Shown here: piece after piece, positions 24,449 through 33,798 of the stretch
Layout: each line of letters starts with the position of its first letter
How positions within the stretch are numbered: the first letter of the stretch is position 1
Assembly (NCBI GenBank): GCA_017307505.1
Contig: JAFKEE010000019.1
Span: forward strand, 124,001 to 188,000
Source of the DNA: Acidobacteriota bacterium
GTDB taxonomy: Bacteria > Acidobacteriota > Terriglobia > Bryobacterales > Bryobacteraceae
Length of the DNA: 64,000 bases
Direction of reading: 5' to 3'
Notes under the pieces: model-generated
The model's input: only the letters and a program-made list of their open reading frames with translations
What the model was told of the DNA's origin: nothing
Databases searched by the model: none
Position numbers and translations under genes: made by a program

Positions 24449-25699
24449 ATGCGACGACGACAGTTCCTGGTAGCCGCCCCGGTAGCGGCATCACAAGCTT
24501 GGGCGGGCGCGAACGATAAGGTTCGCGTCGCCGTCATTGGAGTGGGCTCGCGGGGTACGGCGCACATCAAGGAGATGCTGCCGGCGGGCAACATCGAGGT
24601 GGCCGCGGTGGTGGATCCGGACGGGCGGCGCACGGAAGCGGCGGCGGGCCTGGTGAAGCAGCAGACGGGGAAGGCTCCGAGGATCGAGTCGGACATGCGG
24701 CGCGTGTTCGAGGACAAGAACATCGACGCCGTCACGATTGCGACGACGAATCACTGGCACACGCTGACGGCCATCTGGGCCATGCAGGCCGGCAAGGATG
24801 TGTACGTCGAAAAGCCGGTATCGCACAACGTGTGGGAGGGTACGAAGCTGGTGGAGGCGGCGCGCCATTACAACCGGATGGCGGCCGGCGGGACGCAGCG
24901 GCGTTGGTGGGGCCGGTTCCGCAAGGCGGTGGAGGTGGTCCACTCGGGCACGATCGGCGACGTGTACCAGGGGAACTTTGTGTTTCCGGGCAATCGGGAC
25001 TCGATCGGTTTCAAGCCGGTGCAGCCGCCTCCGGCATGGCTGAACTGGGATCTGTGGGTGGGTCCGGCTCCGATGCAGCCGTATCACGAGAATCTGGTGC
25101 ACTATAACTGGCACTGGTTCTGGGATTTCGGCAACGGGGAACTGGGCAACAACGGCATCCACATGATCGACCTCATGCGCTGGGCAATGAAAAAGACGCT
25201 GCCGGTGCGGGTGCAGTCGACGGGGGGGCGGTTCGGGTACAAAGACCAGGCGCAGACACCGAATACGCAGAACGTGACATGGGTCTATGAAGACGGCGCG
25301 ATGATCGTGGGCCAACTGCGCGGGCTGTATACTCCGGAACCGATGTCGTGGGACTTCTTCGGCACGAAGGGCCACATGCATGTGTTCGCGGATGGCAGAA
25401 TCCGGGTCACGCTGGGCCGGAATAAACAACCCGAACCCGAGCCGGCTTATCCGCCAGACATCGATCACTTCAAGCAGTTTGCCGAGGCGGTGAGGACGCG
25501 CAACCGGAGCCTGCTGCTGTCAGAGATCGAAGAGACTGCCATCTCGACGGCTCTGTGCCATCTGGGCAACATCTCGTACCGGGTGAACCGGGATCTGCGG
25601 TTCGATCCGGCGACGATGCAGTTCCCAGGAGATGGAGAGGCGAACGGGCTGCTGACTCGGAAGTACAGAAGCCCGTACGTGGTGCCCGAAAAGGTCTAG
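24449..25699 (+). CDS. Gfo/Idh/MocA family oxidoreductase, Tat-exported
   Basis: This 416-aa protein starts with a twin-arginine signal (MRRRQFLVAAPVAASQAWA). The nucleotide-binding motif is VIGVGSRGTAHIKEM, and the classical EKP motif is intact (DVYVEKPVSHNVWEG, Lys the usual catalytic residue). The C-terminal half (NWHWFWDFGNGELGNNGIHMIDLMRWAM) carries the conserved His-containing helix. Periplasmic relatives oxidise glycoside or sugar C3/C2 hydroxyls or assist redox glycosidases, with a tightly bound NAD(P). It is the last gene of the rightward operon, 17 nt after the GH109-like gene, and its end overlaps the convergent 717-aa gene stop by 4 nt. Confidence 0.85.
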   Translation: MRRRQFLVAAPVAASQAWAGANDKVRVAVIGVGSRGTAHIKEMLPAGNIEVAAVVDPDGRRTEAAAGLVKQQTGKAPRIESDMRRVFEDKNIDAVTIATTNHWHTLTAIWAMQAGKDVYVEKPVSHNVWEGTKLVEAARHYNRMAAGGTQRRWWGRFRKAVEVVHSGTIGDVYQGNFVFPGNRDSIGFKPVQPPPAWLNWDLWVGPAPMQPYHENLVHYNWHWFWDFGNGELGNNGIHMIDLMRWAMKKTLPVRVQSTGGRFGYKDQAQTPNTQNVTWVYEDGAMIVGQLRGLYTPEPMSWDFFGTKGHMHVFADGRIRVTLGRNKQPEPEPAYPPDIDHFKQFAEAVRTRNRSLLLSEIEETAISTALCHLGNISYRVNRDLRFDPATMQFPGDGEANGLLTRKYRSPYVVPEKV

Positions 25700-27849
25700 G
25701 CGCTGGCCGACGAACTGGCCAGAATAACGCCTCCGGTGCCGCCGAAGGAGATGACTCGGGGCTGTGTGGGTGTTCCTATGCGGGCGGACTGGAAGTTCAG
25801 GAAGAAACCGGCCGGGAGTTGGAGAGTGTCCACGGTGGTTCCATTGGGGCGCGTGAGGCGGAAGTAGAAGTCCGGACGTGCCTCGGAGACCGGGGTCCGG
25901 CGGGTGCTGGTGGTTTCCTGGTCGGTGTCGAGGTTCAGGCGGGTGGTTTGCACCACCTTATTGCCGGCCTTGCTGGCGAGTTTGTCGCGCGGGATGTAGA
26001 TGCGGATGCGGCCGGTGAAGTCCGTGGTGGTGGTTTGCACGGTTTCGTCGCCGGTGCGCTCGTAGCTGGTCTTGATCGTGGTGGAGATGTCGCCCGTGGG
26101 CAGGTGGTGGCTGGAATGGGTGGTGGTGGGGCCGGGTAGAACCACGTCGTCGCCCGCCGGGGCTGGGGAATCGCGATCCATCAGGCGAACGGTGACACCC
26201 TTCATGGGCCGGGCGATGCCGAGGGCATCGGCTTCGAGGAAGCGGACATAGAAGTAGGTGTTGAGCACGTCGGCGCGGGTGCCCAGATGGGCGGCGATGA
26301 GCATGGTGCTGTCGTCGAGGCGAATGAAGGTGCCGGTGAGGGTGGGCAAGAGGTCGGTTCCCGGGATGGGGAAGTCGAGCTCGATGAAGGTCGGTTGATT
26401 GTCACCGCCGTCCCCCAGCACGAGGGAGAAGTCGTTGCTGTCGAACTCCATCATGATGGTGAGCACGCCCACGACTCCGAGGGCGTAGCCCGCCGCGAAG
26501 CCGGAGGCGAGACCGAGGCCCTGTGTAATGATGACCGCGATAGCGGCCAGAAGGGCGAGGCCCAGGCTGGTGATGACACACAGGACAACGTCGGTGTTGT
26601 CGAGGTCGTTGCTGGTGTCTTTCTGAACGCGGATCCGCGTTCCTTCCAATGTGATGGTGAGGGTAGTCGTGGTGGTGAAACCCAGGTCGACGCCAAGAGG
26701 GCAGAGGTCGACGATCTTGCCCTTCGTGATCATCTGAACCGTGCCGTTGCCGAAGGCGATGTCGGCGCTGTCGATGACGGCATCGGGATGGGTCTGCTTT
26801 GCGATCCGCGTGAGCTCGCCGCTGCGGGCGGCACTCTGGACGATGAGGCGGAGGACGGAGTCGTGGACGCGGGTGAAGAGGTTGGTGCTGGCGTTGGGGA
26901 AGAGCGCGGTGAGGGTGGCGGGATTCCCGGGAGACGGGGTGCCCTGCACTTTCACGCCGACGAGAATAGCGTCGCCCCGGGTGAGGAGGGCGGTCTCGTG
27001 GATCTCCAGCTTGCCGATGGGCAGCGGGATGGAGGCGCTGATCGTCATGCGAAGCGTGGCAGCGAGCTTCTGCTGGAGGGCGTTCTGGAGGATGATGGCG
27101 AAGCCGTCGGGCTGGTCGGGCGGGGGCGGGTTGACGCGTTTGACGGGTGAATTGGCGTCCAGGTCGAGCCGGGCATCGCTGCTGTTGGAGAGGTCGAGCT
27201 GGATCTCCAGATTGCGGGCGGCAATGCTGACCGGGACGATGCTGGTGACGAGACCGACACTGAGCCGGAGGCGTCCGGTGGCGAAGGTGACGACGGTGCG
27301 GACGTCGCCGGTGACGATGTGGGTGATGCGTTCGAAGTTGAGGCGGAAGGGGATGGTGAGGGCGACGCGGTCGAAGCCGTCGCGGAGGGGAGCCACGGTG
27401 GGAGGCGCGGTGACCTGGAAACGGCTGATGCGGCCGCCGGGCTTGTCGACCACAAAGGCGCCCATGAGGAGGTCGATATCGCCGGAGGAGAGGACTTCGT
27501 CGAGGAAGATGGTGTCGGGGATAGTGCCGCTGGCGAGCAGGCCGCCGAGGATCTCGTTGGCGGCGGAGGTGCGGAGGCCGGCACTGAATTCGTATTCACC
27601 GGGGCCGAGGGCGCGGGCCGCGAGTTGAGGGCGCTTGCCGGCGGTGTAAGTGATTCTGCCCGCTTTGGCTGCGGCCTTGTTCCAGGCAGCGCGCTGCGCC
27701 GGTTTGACGACGCGGCGGGGTTGAAGGATGGACTTGAGCGAGGGGCTAAAGACGCTGCCGCGCTTTTCGAGGGCTGCGATGGGATCGTCGGCGGTTGCGA
27801 CGGATCCGAGGAGGGGGAGAAGATCCTGTGGATTGGAGAGAGTTGGCAT
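25696..27849 (-). CDS. Large orphan protein (717 aa), function unknown
   Basis: No family is recognised. The start is ATG 27849 with GAGGAG upstream; the upstream in-frame sequence is less protein-like. The N-terminal ~130 residues are followed by a long beta-rich part (FDRVALTIPFRLNFERITH, TFATGRLRLSVGLV, VSIAARNLEIQLDLSNSSDARLDL) that looks like an extended, lipid-binding or tubular fold. A ~45-residue hydrophobic helical patch (LGLALLAAIAVIITQGLGLASGFAAGYALGVV in outline) lies near residue 400. The C-terminal third has repeated Thr-rich strands and a GRIRIYIPRDKL motif. No Sec signal is seen. It stands alone between two operons. Confidence 0.7.
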   Translation of the reverse strand: MPTLSNPQDLLPLLGSVATADDPIAALEKRGSVFSPSLKSILQPRRVVKPAQRAAWNKAAAKAGRITYTAGKRPQLAARALGPGEYEFSAGLRTSAANEILGGLLASGTIPDTIFLDEVLSSGDIDLLMGAFVVDKPGGRISRFQVTAPPTVAPLRDGFDRVALTIPFRLNFERITHIVTGDVRTVVTFATGRLRLSVGLVTSIVPVSIAARNLEIQLDLSNSSDARLDLDANSPVKRVNPPPPDQPDGFAIILQNALQQKLAATLRMTISASIPLPIGKLEIHETALLTRGDAILVGVKVQGTPSPGNPATLTALFPNASTNLFTRVHDSVLRLIVQSAARSGELTRIAKQTHPDAVIDSADIAFGNGTVQMITKGKIVDLCPLGVDLGFTTTTTLTITLEGTRIRVQKDTSNDLDNTDVVLCVITSLGLALLAAIAVIITQGLGLASGFAAGYALGVVGVLTIMMEFDSNDFSLVLGDGGDNQPTFIELDFPIPGTDLLPTLTGTFIRLDDSTMLIAAHLGTRADVLNTYFYVRFLEADALGIARPMKGVTVRLMDRDSPAPAGDDVVLPGPTTTHSSHHLPTGDISTTIKTSYERTGDETVQTTTTDFTGRIRIYIPRDKLASKAGNKVVQTTRLNLDTDQETTSTRRTPVSEARPDFYFRLTRPNGTTVDTLQLPAGFFLNFQSARIGTPTQPRVISFGGTGGVILASSSASA

Positions 27850-27965
27850 GGGGGTGCTCCTCTGGCGTCTGCGAAGAGGTAGTGCGGGCGGGGCGCGGAT
27901 CGTTACAGGTTGGGGTGCGATTGGGCCGGTGGCGGCAGGTGTTCGCTGAAAGATAGTGAGGAGGC

Positions 27966-27995
27966 AGGGCTGAAGCCCTGAGCAGGCTGAAGCCC
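27966..27995. repeat. GGGCTGAAGCCC palindromic repeat pair
   Basis: AGGGCT-GA-AGCCCT is a perfect 14-bp palindrome (27966-27979), followed 5 nt later by a second GGCTGAAGCCC copy (27985-27995). Short hairpins of this type recur between genes in related genomes, so this is probably a dispersed intergenic element. It lies in the 188-bp gap before the orphan 717-aa gene and shows no T-tract. Confidence 0.45.
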
Positions 27996-28037
27996 ACCCC
28001 ACTTGAGGCTGGAGGTGGATTGGATGCCAGCTGATTG

Positions 28038-29696
28038 TTAGCGGCTTTGGAGGTAGGCGCGCCAACCTCCAAAGGAGGTGATTTCGCGGGCTCCGGCTAT
28101 TCCGGAGGGTTCGCAGATGAAGCCCTTTACCTGCGTGCCGTCTTCAAGACGGAGGGTCCCGATACCCAGGGGCGGCGGGATGAGCGCCACGAAGCTGCCG
28201 AATTCGTTAACCGGCAGACTCCAGATCTCGACCTCGATGCCGGGGCCGGAGAAGCCCTCTTCGCGGATGAGGCCGGGCTTGGCGGGGGTCGAGTTGGCTA
28301 GAGCAAAGAAGCGATAATCCGGCGAAGTGCGACAGGTCTTGATGAGTGTGCCGCCACGCGAGGTGAGCTGGGTGTTCAGGGGCTGGCCGGTCAGGTGGGC
28401 GCCGACGACGGCCACCTGGACGCGCTGTTCGGGCAGGAGGCGGGCGGCCACGCGGGCGAGCGAGAGGTCGGCCTGGGCGGGTCCGACCAGTGTGACTCCG
28501 AAGGGCGTGCCGTTGGGCCGGAAGCCGGCGGGGATGGCGAGCGCGCTGAGGTCGAGGAGATTGACGAAGTTGGTGTAGAAGCCGAGGTTGGTGTTGAGGC
28601 GGAGGGGCTCAGCTTCCACCTCTGTCACCTTGTAGATGGTGCCGGTGGTGGGCAGGAGGAGAAAGTCGATTTTGTTCCACACGGCAGCGGTCTTCGATTT
28701 CAGCTCGCCCAGTTTGTAGGCCGCCTGGAAAGCCTGGACGGCGGTGAGGGTACCCGCGCCCGTAATGATCTTACGGGTGACGGGGTGCAGGTCTTCGGCG
28801 TGATCGCGCACGAAGTCTTCCAGGGCGGCGAGGCGCTCGGCGACCCAGGGTCCGGAGTAGAGGAGTTCGGCAGCGAGGCGGAAGGGCTCGTAGTCGATTT
28901 CGACGCGGTGGCCGCCGGAGCGCTCGCAACGGGTGATTGCGGCGTCGAAGAGGCGGCGGGAATCTTCGTCGCCAAAGAACTCGAGTTGATGGGGCGGCGG
29001 GACTCCGAAGCGGAAGCGGGCGCCGGACCAGGTGTCGCCGGAGTCGTGAAAGGTGCGCGAGGACCAGTCTTCGGGGTCGGGCTGGGCAGCGATGCGGAAG
29101 ACACGCTCGGCCAGGGCGAGGTCGCGCGTGAAGATGGAGACGCAATCGAGGGTGCGGCAAGCGGGCACAACGCCCGTCATGCTGAAGACGCCGCGGGTAG
29201 GTTTGAGACCGATGAGGTTGTTGAAGGCGGCGGGGACGCGGCCCGAGCCGGCGGTGTCGGTGCCCAGGGCGAAGTCGACGTCTTCCAAAGCGACAGCGAC
29301 GGCGGAACCGGAACTGGAGCCACCGGAGATGTAGCCATCGGAAAAGACGGAGTTGCAGACGCCATAAGGTGAGCGGACGCCGACCAGACCGGTGGCGAAC
29401 TGATCGAGGTTGGTTTTGCCGATGGCGATGGCTCCGGCTGCTTCCAACAGGCGGACCACGGTGGCTGAGCGGTGCGGTGTGTAGGCGAAGGCTGCGCAGG
29501 CTGCGGTGGTAGGCAGGCCGGCGAGGTCGATGTTGTCCTTCACGGCGAAGGTGAGGCCGGCCAGCGGCAAAAATGGATCGACGGCTTCCGCACGCCGGAT
29601 GACCTCTTCTTCGGGCAACAGCGAGATCCAGACCGGCGCGGCGCCTCGCTGGCGGATGCGCTCATAGGCCTGGCGGATGCGTTCGACGGGTGTCAT
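28038..29696 (-). CDS. atzF: Allophanate hydrolase
   Basis: This 552-aa amidase-signature enzyme has its catalytic triad complete: K53 (FAVKDNID), cis-Ser127 (GGSSSGS) and nucleophile Ser151 (TDTAGSGRVP), with the 24-residue Ser-Ser spacing of the family. The C-terminal ~120 residues form the separate allophanate-hydrolase C-terminal domain (VNEFGSFVALIPPPLGIGTLRLEDG). It hydrolyses allophanate to CO2 and two ammonia in the cytoplasm. It is coupled by ATGA to the carboxylase gene, and the carboxylase, CgdA and CgdB genes precede it. It is the terminal step of guanidine or urea nitrogen assimilation. Confidence 0.92.
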   Translation of the reverse strand: MTPVERIRQAYERIRQRGAAPVWISLLPEEEVIRRAEAVDPFLPLAGLTFAVKDNIDLAGLPTTAACAAFAYTPHRSATVVRLLEAAGAIAIGKTNLDQFATGLVGVRSPYGVCNSVFSDGYISGGSSSGSAVAVALEDVDFALGTDTAGSGRVPAAFNNLIGLKPTRGVFSMTGVVPACRTLDCVSIFTRDLALAERVFRIAAQPDPEDWSSRTFHDSGDTWSGARFRFGVPPPHQLEFFGDEDSRRLFDAAITRCERSGGHRVEIDYEPFRLAAELLYSGPWVAERLAALEDFVRDHAEDLHPVTRKIITGAGTLTAVQAFQAAYKLGELKSKTAAVWNKIDFLLLPTTGTIYKVTEVEAEPLRLNTNLGFYTNFVNLLDLSALAIPAGFRPNGTPFGVTLVGPAQADLSLARVAARLLPEQRVQVAVVGAHLTGQPLNTQLTSRGGTLIKTCRTSPDYRFFALANSTPAKPGLIREEGFSGPGIEVEIWSLPVNEFGSFVALIPPPLGIGTLRLEDGTQVKGFICEPSGIAGAREITSFGGWRAYLQSR

Positions 29697-32600
29697 CGCA
29701 CCACCAAGAGGGCCTGGCCCGGGTGGACGATCGCCCCTGGTGCGCAGCGCACTTCGACTACTTCGCAGGCCGCGGGCGCGGGGATGGCCACTTCCATCTT
29801 CATGGCTTCCAGGACGACGAGCGGGTCGCCTGCATTGAGTCTCTGCCCCGATTGCGCCTGGATCTTCCAGACGCTGGCCGTGATGGGGGATCGGATGGAG
29901 CGGCAGCCTTCCGGGACGCTCTCTTCAGGCGGGGCGACAGGCGCAGGCTCTTCGATGTATTCAGCCAGGCCGGCGGCGGCCCAGCGTTCGCGCTCGGCGT
30001 GGAAGGCCTCCTGCTGAGTGGCCTTGAAGGCCGCGGCCTCTCCGGCGATCGACTGCAGGAAGGATTGGTACTGCGCAAGGTTAAAAACTCCGGGCTCAGT
30101 GCGCACGGTGTATTCGCCGTGCGGAAAGCCTTCTCGCATCTCCAGGAGTTCCTTGGCACTGACAGGGTAGAACCGGATCTGGTCGAAGAAATCCAGGAGC
30201 CAGGGTTTGCCCTGGGTGAAGGAGTCTGTGGTGCGCCAGGTGTTCCACATCTGGATAGTGCGGCCCACGAACTGATAGCCGCCGGGACCTTCCATGCCGT
30301 AGACGCAGAGATAGGCTCCGCCGATGCCGACGGCGTTCTCGGGCGTCCAGGTGCGGGCCGGGTTGTACTTGGTGGTGACCAGGCGGTGCCGCGGATCGAT
30401 GGGCGTGGCCACCGGCGCGCCGAGGTAGACGTCGCCCAGGGCGAGGGTGAGGTAGCTGGCGTCGAAGACGATGCGGTGCACGTCGTCGACGGAGCCGAGA
30501 CCGTTGATGCGGCGGATGAACTCGATGTTCCAAGGGCACCAGGGGGCGTCGGGCCGGACGGAGCGCATGTACTTCTCGATAGCCAGACGGGTGGCCGGAT
30601 CATCCCAGGAGAGAGGGAGGTAGACGGTGCGCGAGGGCACCTCTTCGACGTTTTGAGCCGAGGCGGCCGAGGCGCTGACCGCCTCCAGGAGTTCCTCGCG
30701 GCGGATGCGGGCGGTGTCGTAATGGATCTGGAGCGAGCGAATGCCGGGGGTGAGATCCACCACTCCGTTGAGGCCCTGTTTGCGGATCCAATCGGCCATG
30801 GCCTGCGCTTTGAGGCGGAGACCGAAGTCGAGATGGGCTTCGCCGAATTCGACGAGCAGGTTGCGATCGCCATCGGCGCGGACTACCACTGCGGGGGCTT
30901 GTTGCAGGATGGCGGGCTCGGCGTTGACGCGATGGAAGTGGACTGTGTCGCCAGCCTTGAGCTGGCCGATCTTCCAGAGTTCGTCGTGGACGATGGTGGC
31001 CGGGCAGACGAATCCGCCGCAACTGGGGCCGTCGGGTCCCAGGATGATGGGCATGTCGCCGGTGAAATCGACAGTGCCCACGGCGTAGGCGTTGTCGTGG
31101 ATGTTGGACGGATGCAGACCGGCCTCGCCACCGTCGGGGCGGGCCCACTCGGGCTTGGGTCCGATGAGGCGGACTCCGGTGCGGTCCGAGTTGTAGTGGA
31201 CTTTCCAGTGGGTCTCGAAGAAACGGTCGATATCGCGCTGGGTGAAGAAGTCAGGTGCGCCGTGGGGGCCGTAAGTGACGCCGATCTTCCAATGGTGGTC
31301 GAACTGGGGGACGGGCCTGGCGGGCTGCGGCTCAGCGGCGACGGCCGTGCCGTAGTGGAGGAGATCGCCGGTGCGGAGGACGCGTCCGGCGGGACCGCCG
31401 AAGCGGCCCAGGATAAAGGTGCTGCGGCTGCCTAGATACTCGGGGACATCGATGCCGCCGCGGATGGCGAGGTAGGCGCGCGCTCCGGGTCCGTTGACGG
31501 CACCCATTTCGAGGATGGATCCGGCGCGGGCTTCGACAGGCTGCCAGCGCTGGACGGGCGCACCGTCGAGGGTGGCTTCCATGTCCGCTCCGGTGAGGGC
31601 GATGACGGCACTGCGGTGGAACTTCAGCGTGGGGCCCATCAGGGTGCATTCCAACGCCGCCGCCGAAGGTTCGTTGCCAACGAGTTCGTTGGCCTCGGTG
31701 AAAGACTTCCAGTCCATGGGACCGGAAGGTGGAACACCGATGGCCCAGTAACCGAGGCGGCCGGGGTAGTCCTGCACAGTGGTCTGCGTGCCGCCATCGA
31801 TGACTTCCATCAGGCGGGGGGCATAGTGGAACTCGCCCAGGAACTTCGTGGGGAAGCCGCCGGCCTGAAAGCGGGGTTCCGCACAGATGGCCCGGAGATA
31901 GTCGACGTTGGTCTCGATGCCGGCCAGACTCGTGGATGCGAGGGCGGCCTGCATGCGCTGGAGGGCCTCGGAGCGGTCCGCGCCGTGGGTGATGATTTTG
32001 GCTACGAGCGGGTCGTAATAGGGCGGGATGTCCGTGCCGGTTTCGACCCAGGTTTCGACGCGGGCATCGGAGGGGAACTTAACATCGGTGAGCAGACCCG
32101 CGCTGGGCTGGAAGTTCTTGAGGGGCGACTCCGCGTAGACGCGCACCTGGATGGACGCGCCTTGTGGGGTGACTTCGCGGATGGGGTCCTCGCCGCCGGC
32201 GAGACGCACCATCCATTCGACGAGATCGGTGCCGGTGACTTCCTCGGTGACGCCGTGTTCCACCTGCAGGCGGGTGTTCACTTCCAGGAAGTAGAACTCG
32301 CCGCGGTCGCTGTCGTAGATGAATTCGACGGTGCCGGCGGACTGGTAGGAGACTTCCCTGCCCAGGCGGATGGCGGAGTCGTAGAGGGCTTGGCGGATCG
32401 CGCCGGTAAGGCCCGGCGCGGGGGTCTCTTCGATGACTTTCTGGTTGCGGCGCTGGGCGGAACAATCGCGTTCGCCGAGGGCGACGACGCGGCCCTTGCC
32501 GTCGCCGAAGATCTGCACCTCGATGTGGCGGGCGTGTTCGACGAAGCGCTCCGCGTAGATGCCGGAGTCCTTGAAATTGGCGCGACTGAGGCGTTCGATG

Positions 32601-33133
32601 GCCGTGAAGGCGTCCTCGAGTTCGGCCTCAGTGTGGCAGAGACGCATACCGATACCGCCGCCGCCCGCAGTGGATTTGAGCATCAGGGGGAAGCCGACCT
32701 GCGCTGCCGAGTTCGCTTCCGTGATGAGAGGAGTACCGGGGAGAAGAGGCACTCCGCAGGCCTGCGCCAGTTCCCTGGCCCGATGCTTCAGGCCGAATTC
32801 GATCATCTGGCGCGGCGTAGGTCCGATGAAGATGATGCCGGCGGCAGCGCAGGCTTCCGCGAAAGCGGCGTTCTCGCTGAGGAAACCATAGCCGGGATGG
32901 ATCGCTTCGGCTCCTGTGCGGCGTGCGGCGTCGAGAACCGCTTCGATATCCAGGTAGCTCTGCTGCGGCGGCGGAGGGCCGAGCAACACCGCTTCATCGG
33001 CCTGATGGACGTGCAGAGAATGCTTATCGGCTTCCGAGTAGACGGCGACCGAGGCGATGCCCATGCGGCGCAGGGTTCGGATGATGCGGCACGCGATGGC
33101 GCCGCGATTGGCAATCAGAACTTTCCGGATCAC
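29693..33133 (-). CDS. Biotin-dependent urea/guanidine carboxylase
   Basis: This 1146-aa protein starts VIRKVLIANRGAIACRI at GTG 33133, 5 nt after the CgdA stop. Domain order: biotin carboxylase (~1-450, ATP-grasp KSTAGGGGIGM); KipA-like carboxyltransferase (TTVQDYPGRLGYWAIGVPPSGPM onward); KipI-like carboxyltransferase (~800-1030); and biotinyl domain with LEAMKM and biotin acceptor K1112. It carboxylates urea to allophanate, or guanidine to carboxyguanidine in CgdAB-containing clusters. The segment VDFTGDMPIIL in the carboxyltransferase has Asp where a substrate-specificity residue may lie. The neighbouring CgdA/CgdB pair favours guanidine. GTG was chosen over an upstream ATG because it matches the family N-terminus. 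Confidence 0.9.
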   Translation of the reverse strand: MIRKVLIANRGAIACRIIRTLRRMGIASVAVYSEADKHSLHVHQADEAVLLGPPPPQQSYLDIEAVLDAARRTGAEAIHPGYGFLSENAAFAEACAAAGIIFIGPTPRQMIEFGLKHRARELAQACGVPLLPGTPLITEANSAAQVGFPLMLKSTAGGGGIGMRLCHTEAELEDAFTAIERLSRANFKDSGIYAERFVEHARHIEVQIFGDGKGRVVALGERDCSAQRRNQKVIEETPAPGLTGAIRQALYDSAIRLGREVSYQSAGTVEFIYDSDRGEFYFLEVNTRLQVEHGVTEEVTGTDLVEWMVRLAGGEDPIREVTPQGASIQVRVYAESPLKNFQPSAGLLTDVKFPSDARVETWVETGTDIPPYYDPLVAKIITHGADRSEALQRMQAALASTSLAGIETNVDYLRAICAEPRFQAGGFPTKFLGEFHYAPRLMEVIDGGTQTTVQDYPGRLGYWAIGVPPSGPMDWKSFTEANELVGNEPSAAALECTLMGPTLKFHRSAVIALTGADMEATLDGAPVQRWQPVEARAGSILEMGAVNGPGARAYLAIRGGIDVPEYLGSRSTFILGRFGGPAGRVLRTGDLLHYGTAVAAEPQPARPVPQFDHHWKIGVTYGPHGAPDFFTQRDIDRFFETHWKVHYNSDRTGVRLIGPKPEWARPDGGEAGLHPSNIHDNAYAVGTVDFTGDMPIILGPDGPSCGGFVCPATIVHDELWKIGQLKAGDTVHFHRVNAEPAILQQAPAVVVRADGDRNLLVEFGEAHLDFGLRLKAQAMADWIRKQGLNGVVDLTPGIRSLQIHYDTARIRREELLEAVSASAASAQNVEEVPSRTVYLPLSWDDPATRLAIEKYMRSVRPDAPWCPWNIEFIRRINGLGSVDDVHRIVFDASYLTLALGDVYLGAPVATPIDPRHRLVTTKYNPARTWTPENAVGIGGAYLCVYGMEGPGGYQFVGRTIQMWNTWRTTDSFTQGKPWLLDFFDQIRFYPVSAKELLEMREGFPHGEYTVRTEPGVFNLAQYQSFLQSIAGEAAAFKATQQEAFHAERERWAAAGLAEYIEEPAPVAPPEESVPEGCRSIRSPITASVWKIQAQSGQRLNAGDPLVVLEAMKMEVAIPAPAACEVVEVRCAPGAIVHPGQALLVVR

Positions 33134-33138
33134 CGGCT

Positions 33139-33798
33139 CTACTCTGCCTCCCAGATGAGAACGCGTGCCGGTGTTGGATTGTACGCGTTGCATGGATTGT
33201 TCAACTGCGGGCAGTTGGAGATGACGACGAGAGTGTCGCGTTCGGCATGCATCTCGACGTACTTGCCCGGATCCGAGATGCCGTCTTCAAAGGTGAGGCG
33301 GCCTTCGGGCGTGACGGGCACGTTCATGAAGAAGTTCACATTGTGGCCGATGTCGCGCTTCTCCAGGAGGCGGCCGTTCAGGTCGGGCTTCCACTTGAGA
33401 ACCTGTTTGAGGAACGTCTGGCGGCAGGCGTGCATGTAGCGCTTGCCGATGTCGTAGCGCACCATGTTCGACTCCTGCGAACAGGCTCCGCCGAGCGTGT
33501 CGTGACGGCCGCAGGTGTCGGCGGTGATGGTCATCAGGACATGGCCGTTCTGCGTCAGCAGGCGCGTCCCGGTGCTGAGATAGATGTTGCCCTGGGCGCA
33601 GATCGTGTCGACAGCGGAGTAGCGATCCGTATAGTCGTGGGCGTTGAAGAAGAAGGTATCGACCGCCTGGTTTCCTTCCAGATCGACGATGCGGAAGGTC
33701 TGTCCCTTTTTCACTTCGTGGATCCAGCCATCGCCAGCCGGGATGGTCATGTCGAGGACGGCATCTACGGGTGCCAGGGGGCTTTCGATGAGGCTCAT
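33139..33798 (-). CDS. cgdA: Urea carboxylase-associated protein 1 (DUF1989), putative carboxyguanidine deiminase subunit
   Basis: This 219-aa protein of the DUF1989 family shows [23 protein letters not shown], then [27 protein letters not shown] with Cys and His metal-ligand candidates, and [18 protein letters not shown]1989 pairs encoded with this carboxylase are the CgdA/CgdB carboxyguanidine deiminase, which turns carboxyguanidine into allophanate plus ammonia for allophanate hydrolase. It overlaps the CgdB gene by 4 nt and ends 5 nt before the carboxylase. The assignment to CgdA rather than CgdB follows its larger similarity to UAAP1 and its position. Confidence 0.85.
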   Translation of the reverse strand: MSLIESPLAPVDAVLDMTIPAGDGWIHEVKKGQTFRIVDLEGNQAVDTFFFNAHDYTDRYSAVDTICAQGNIYLSTGTRLLTQNGHVLMTITADTCGRHDTLGGACSQESNMVRYDIGKRYMHACRQTFLKQVLKWKPDLNGRLLEKRDIGHNVNFFMNVPVTPEGRLTFEDGISDPGKYVEMHAERDTLVVISNCPQLNNPCNAYNPTPARVLIWEAE

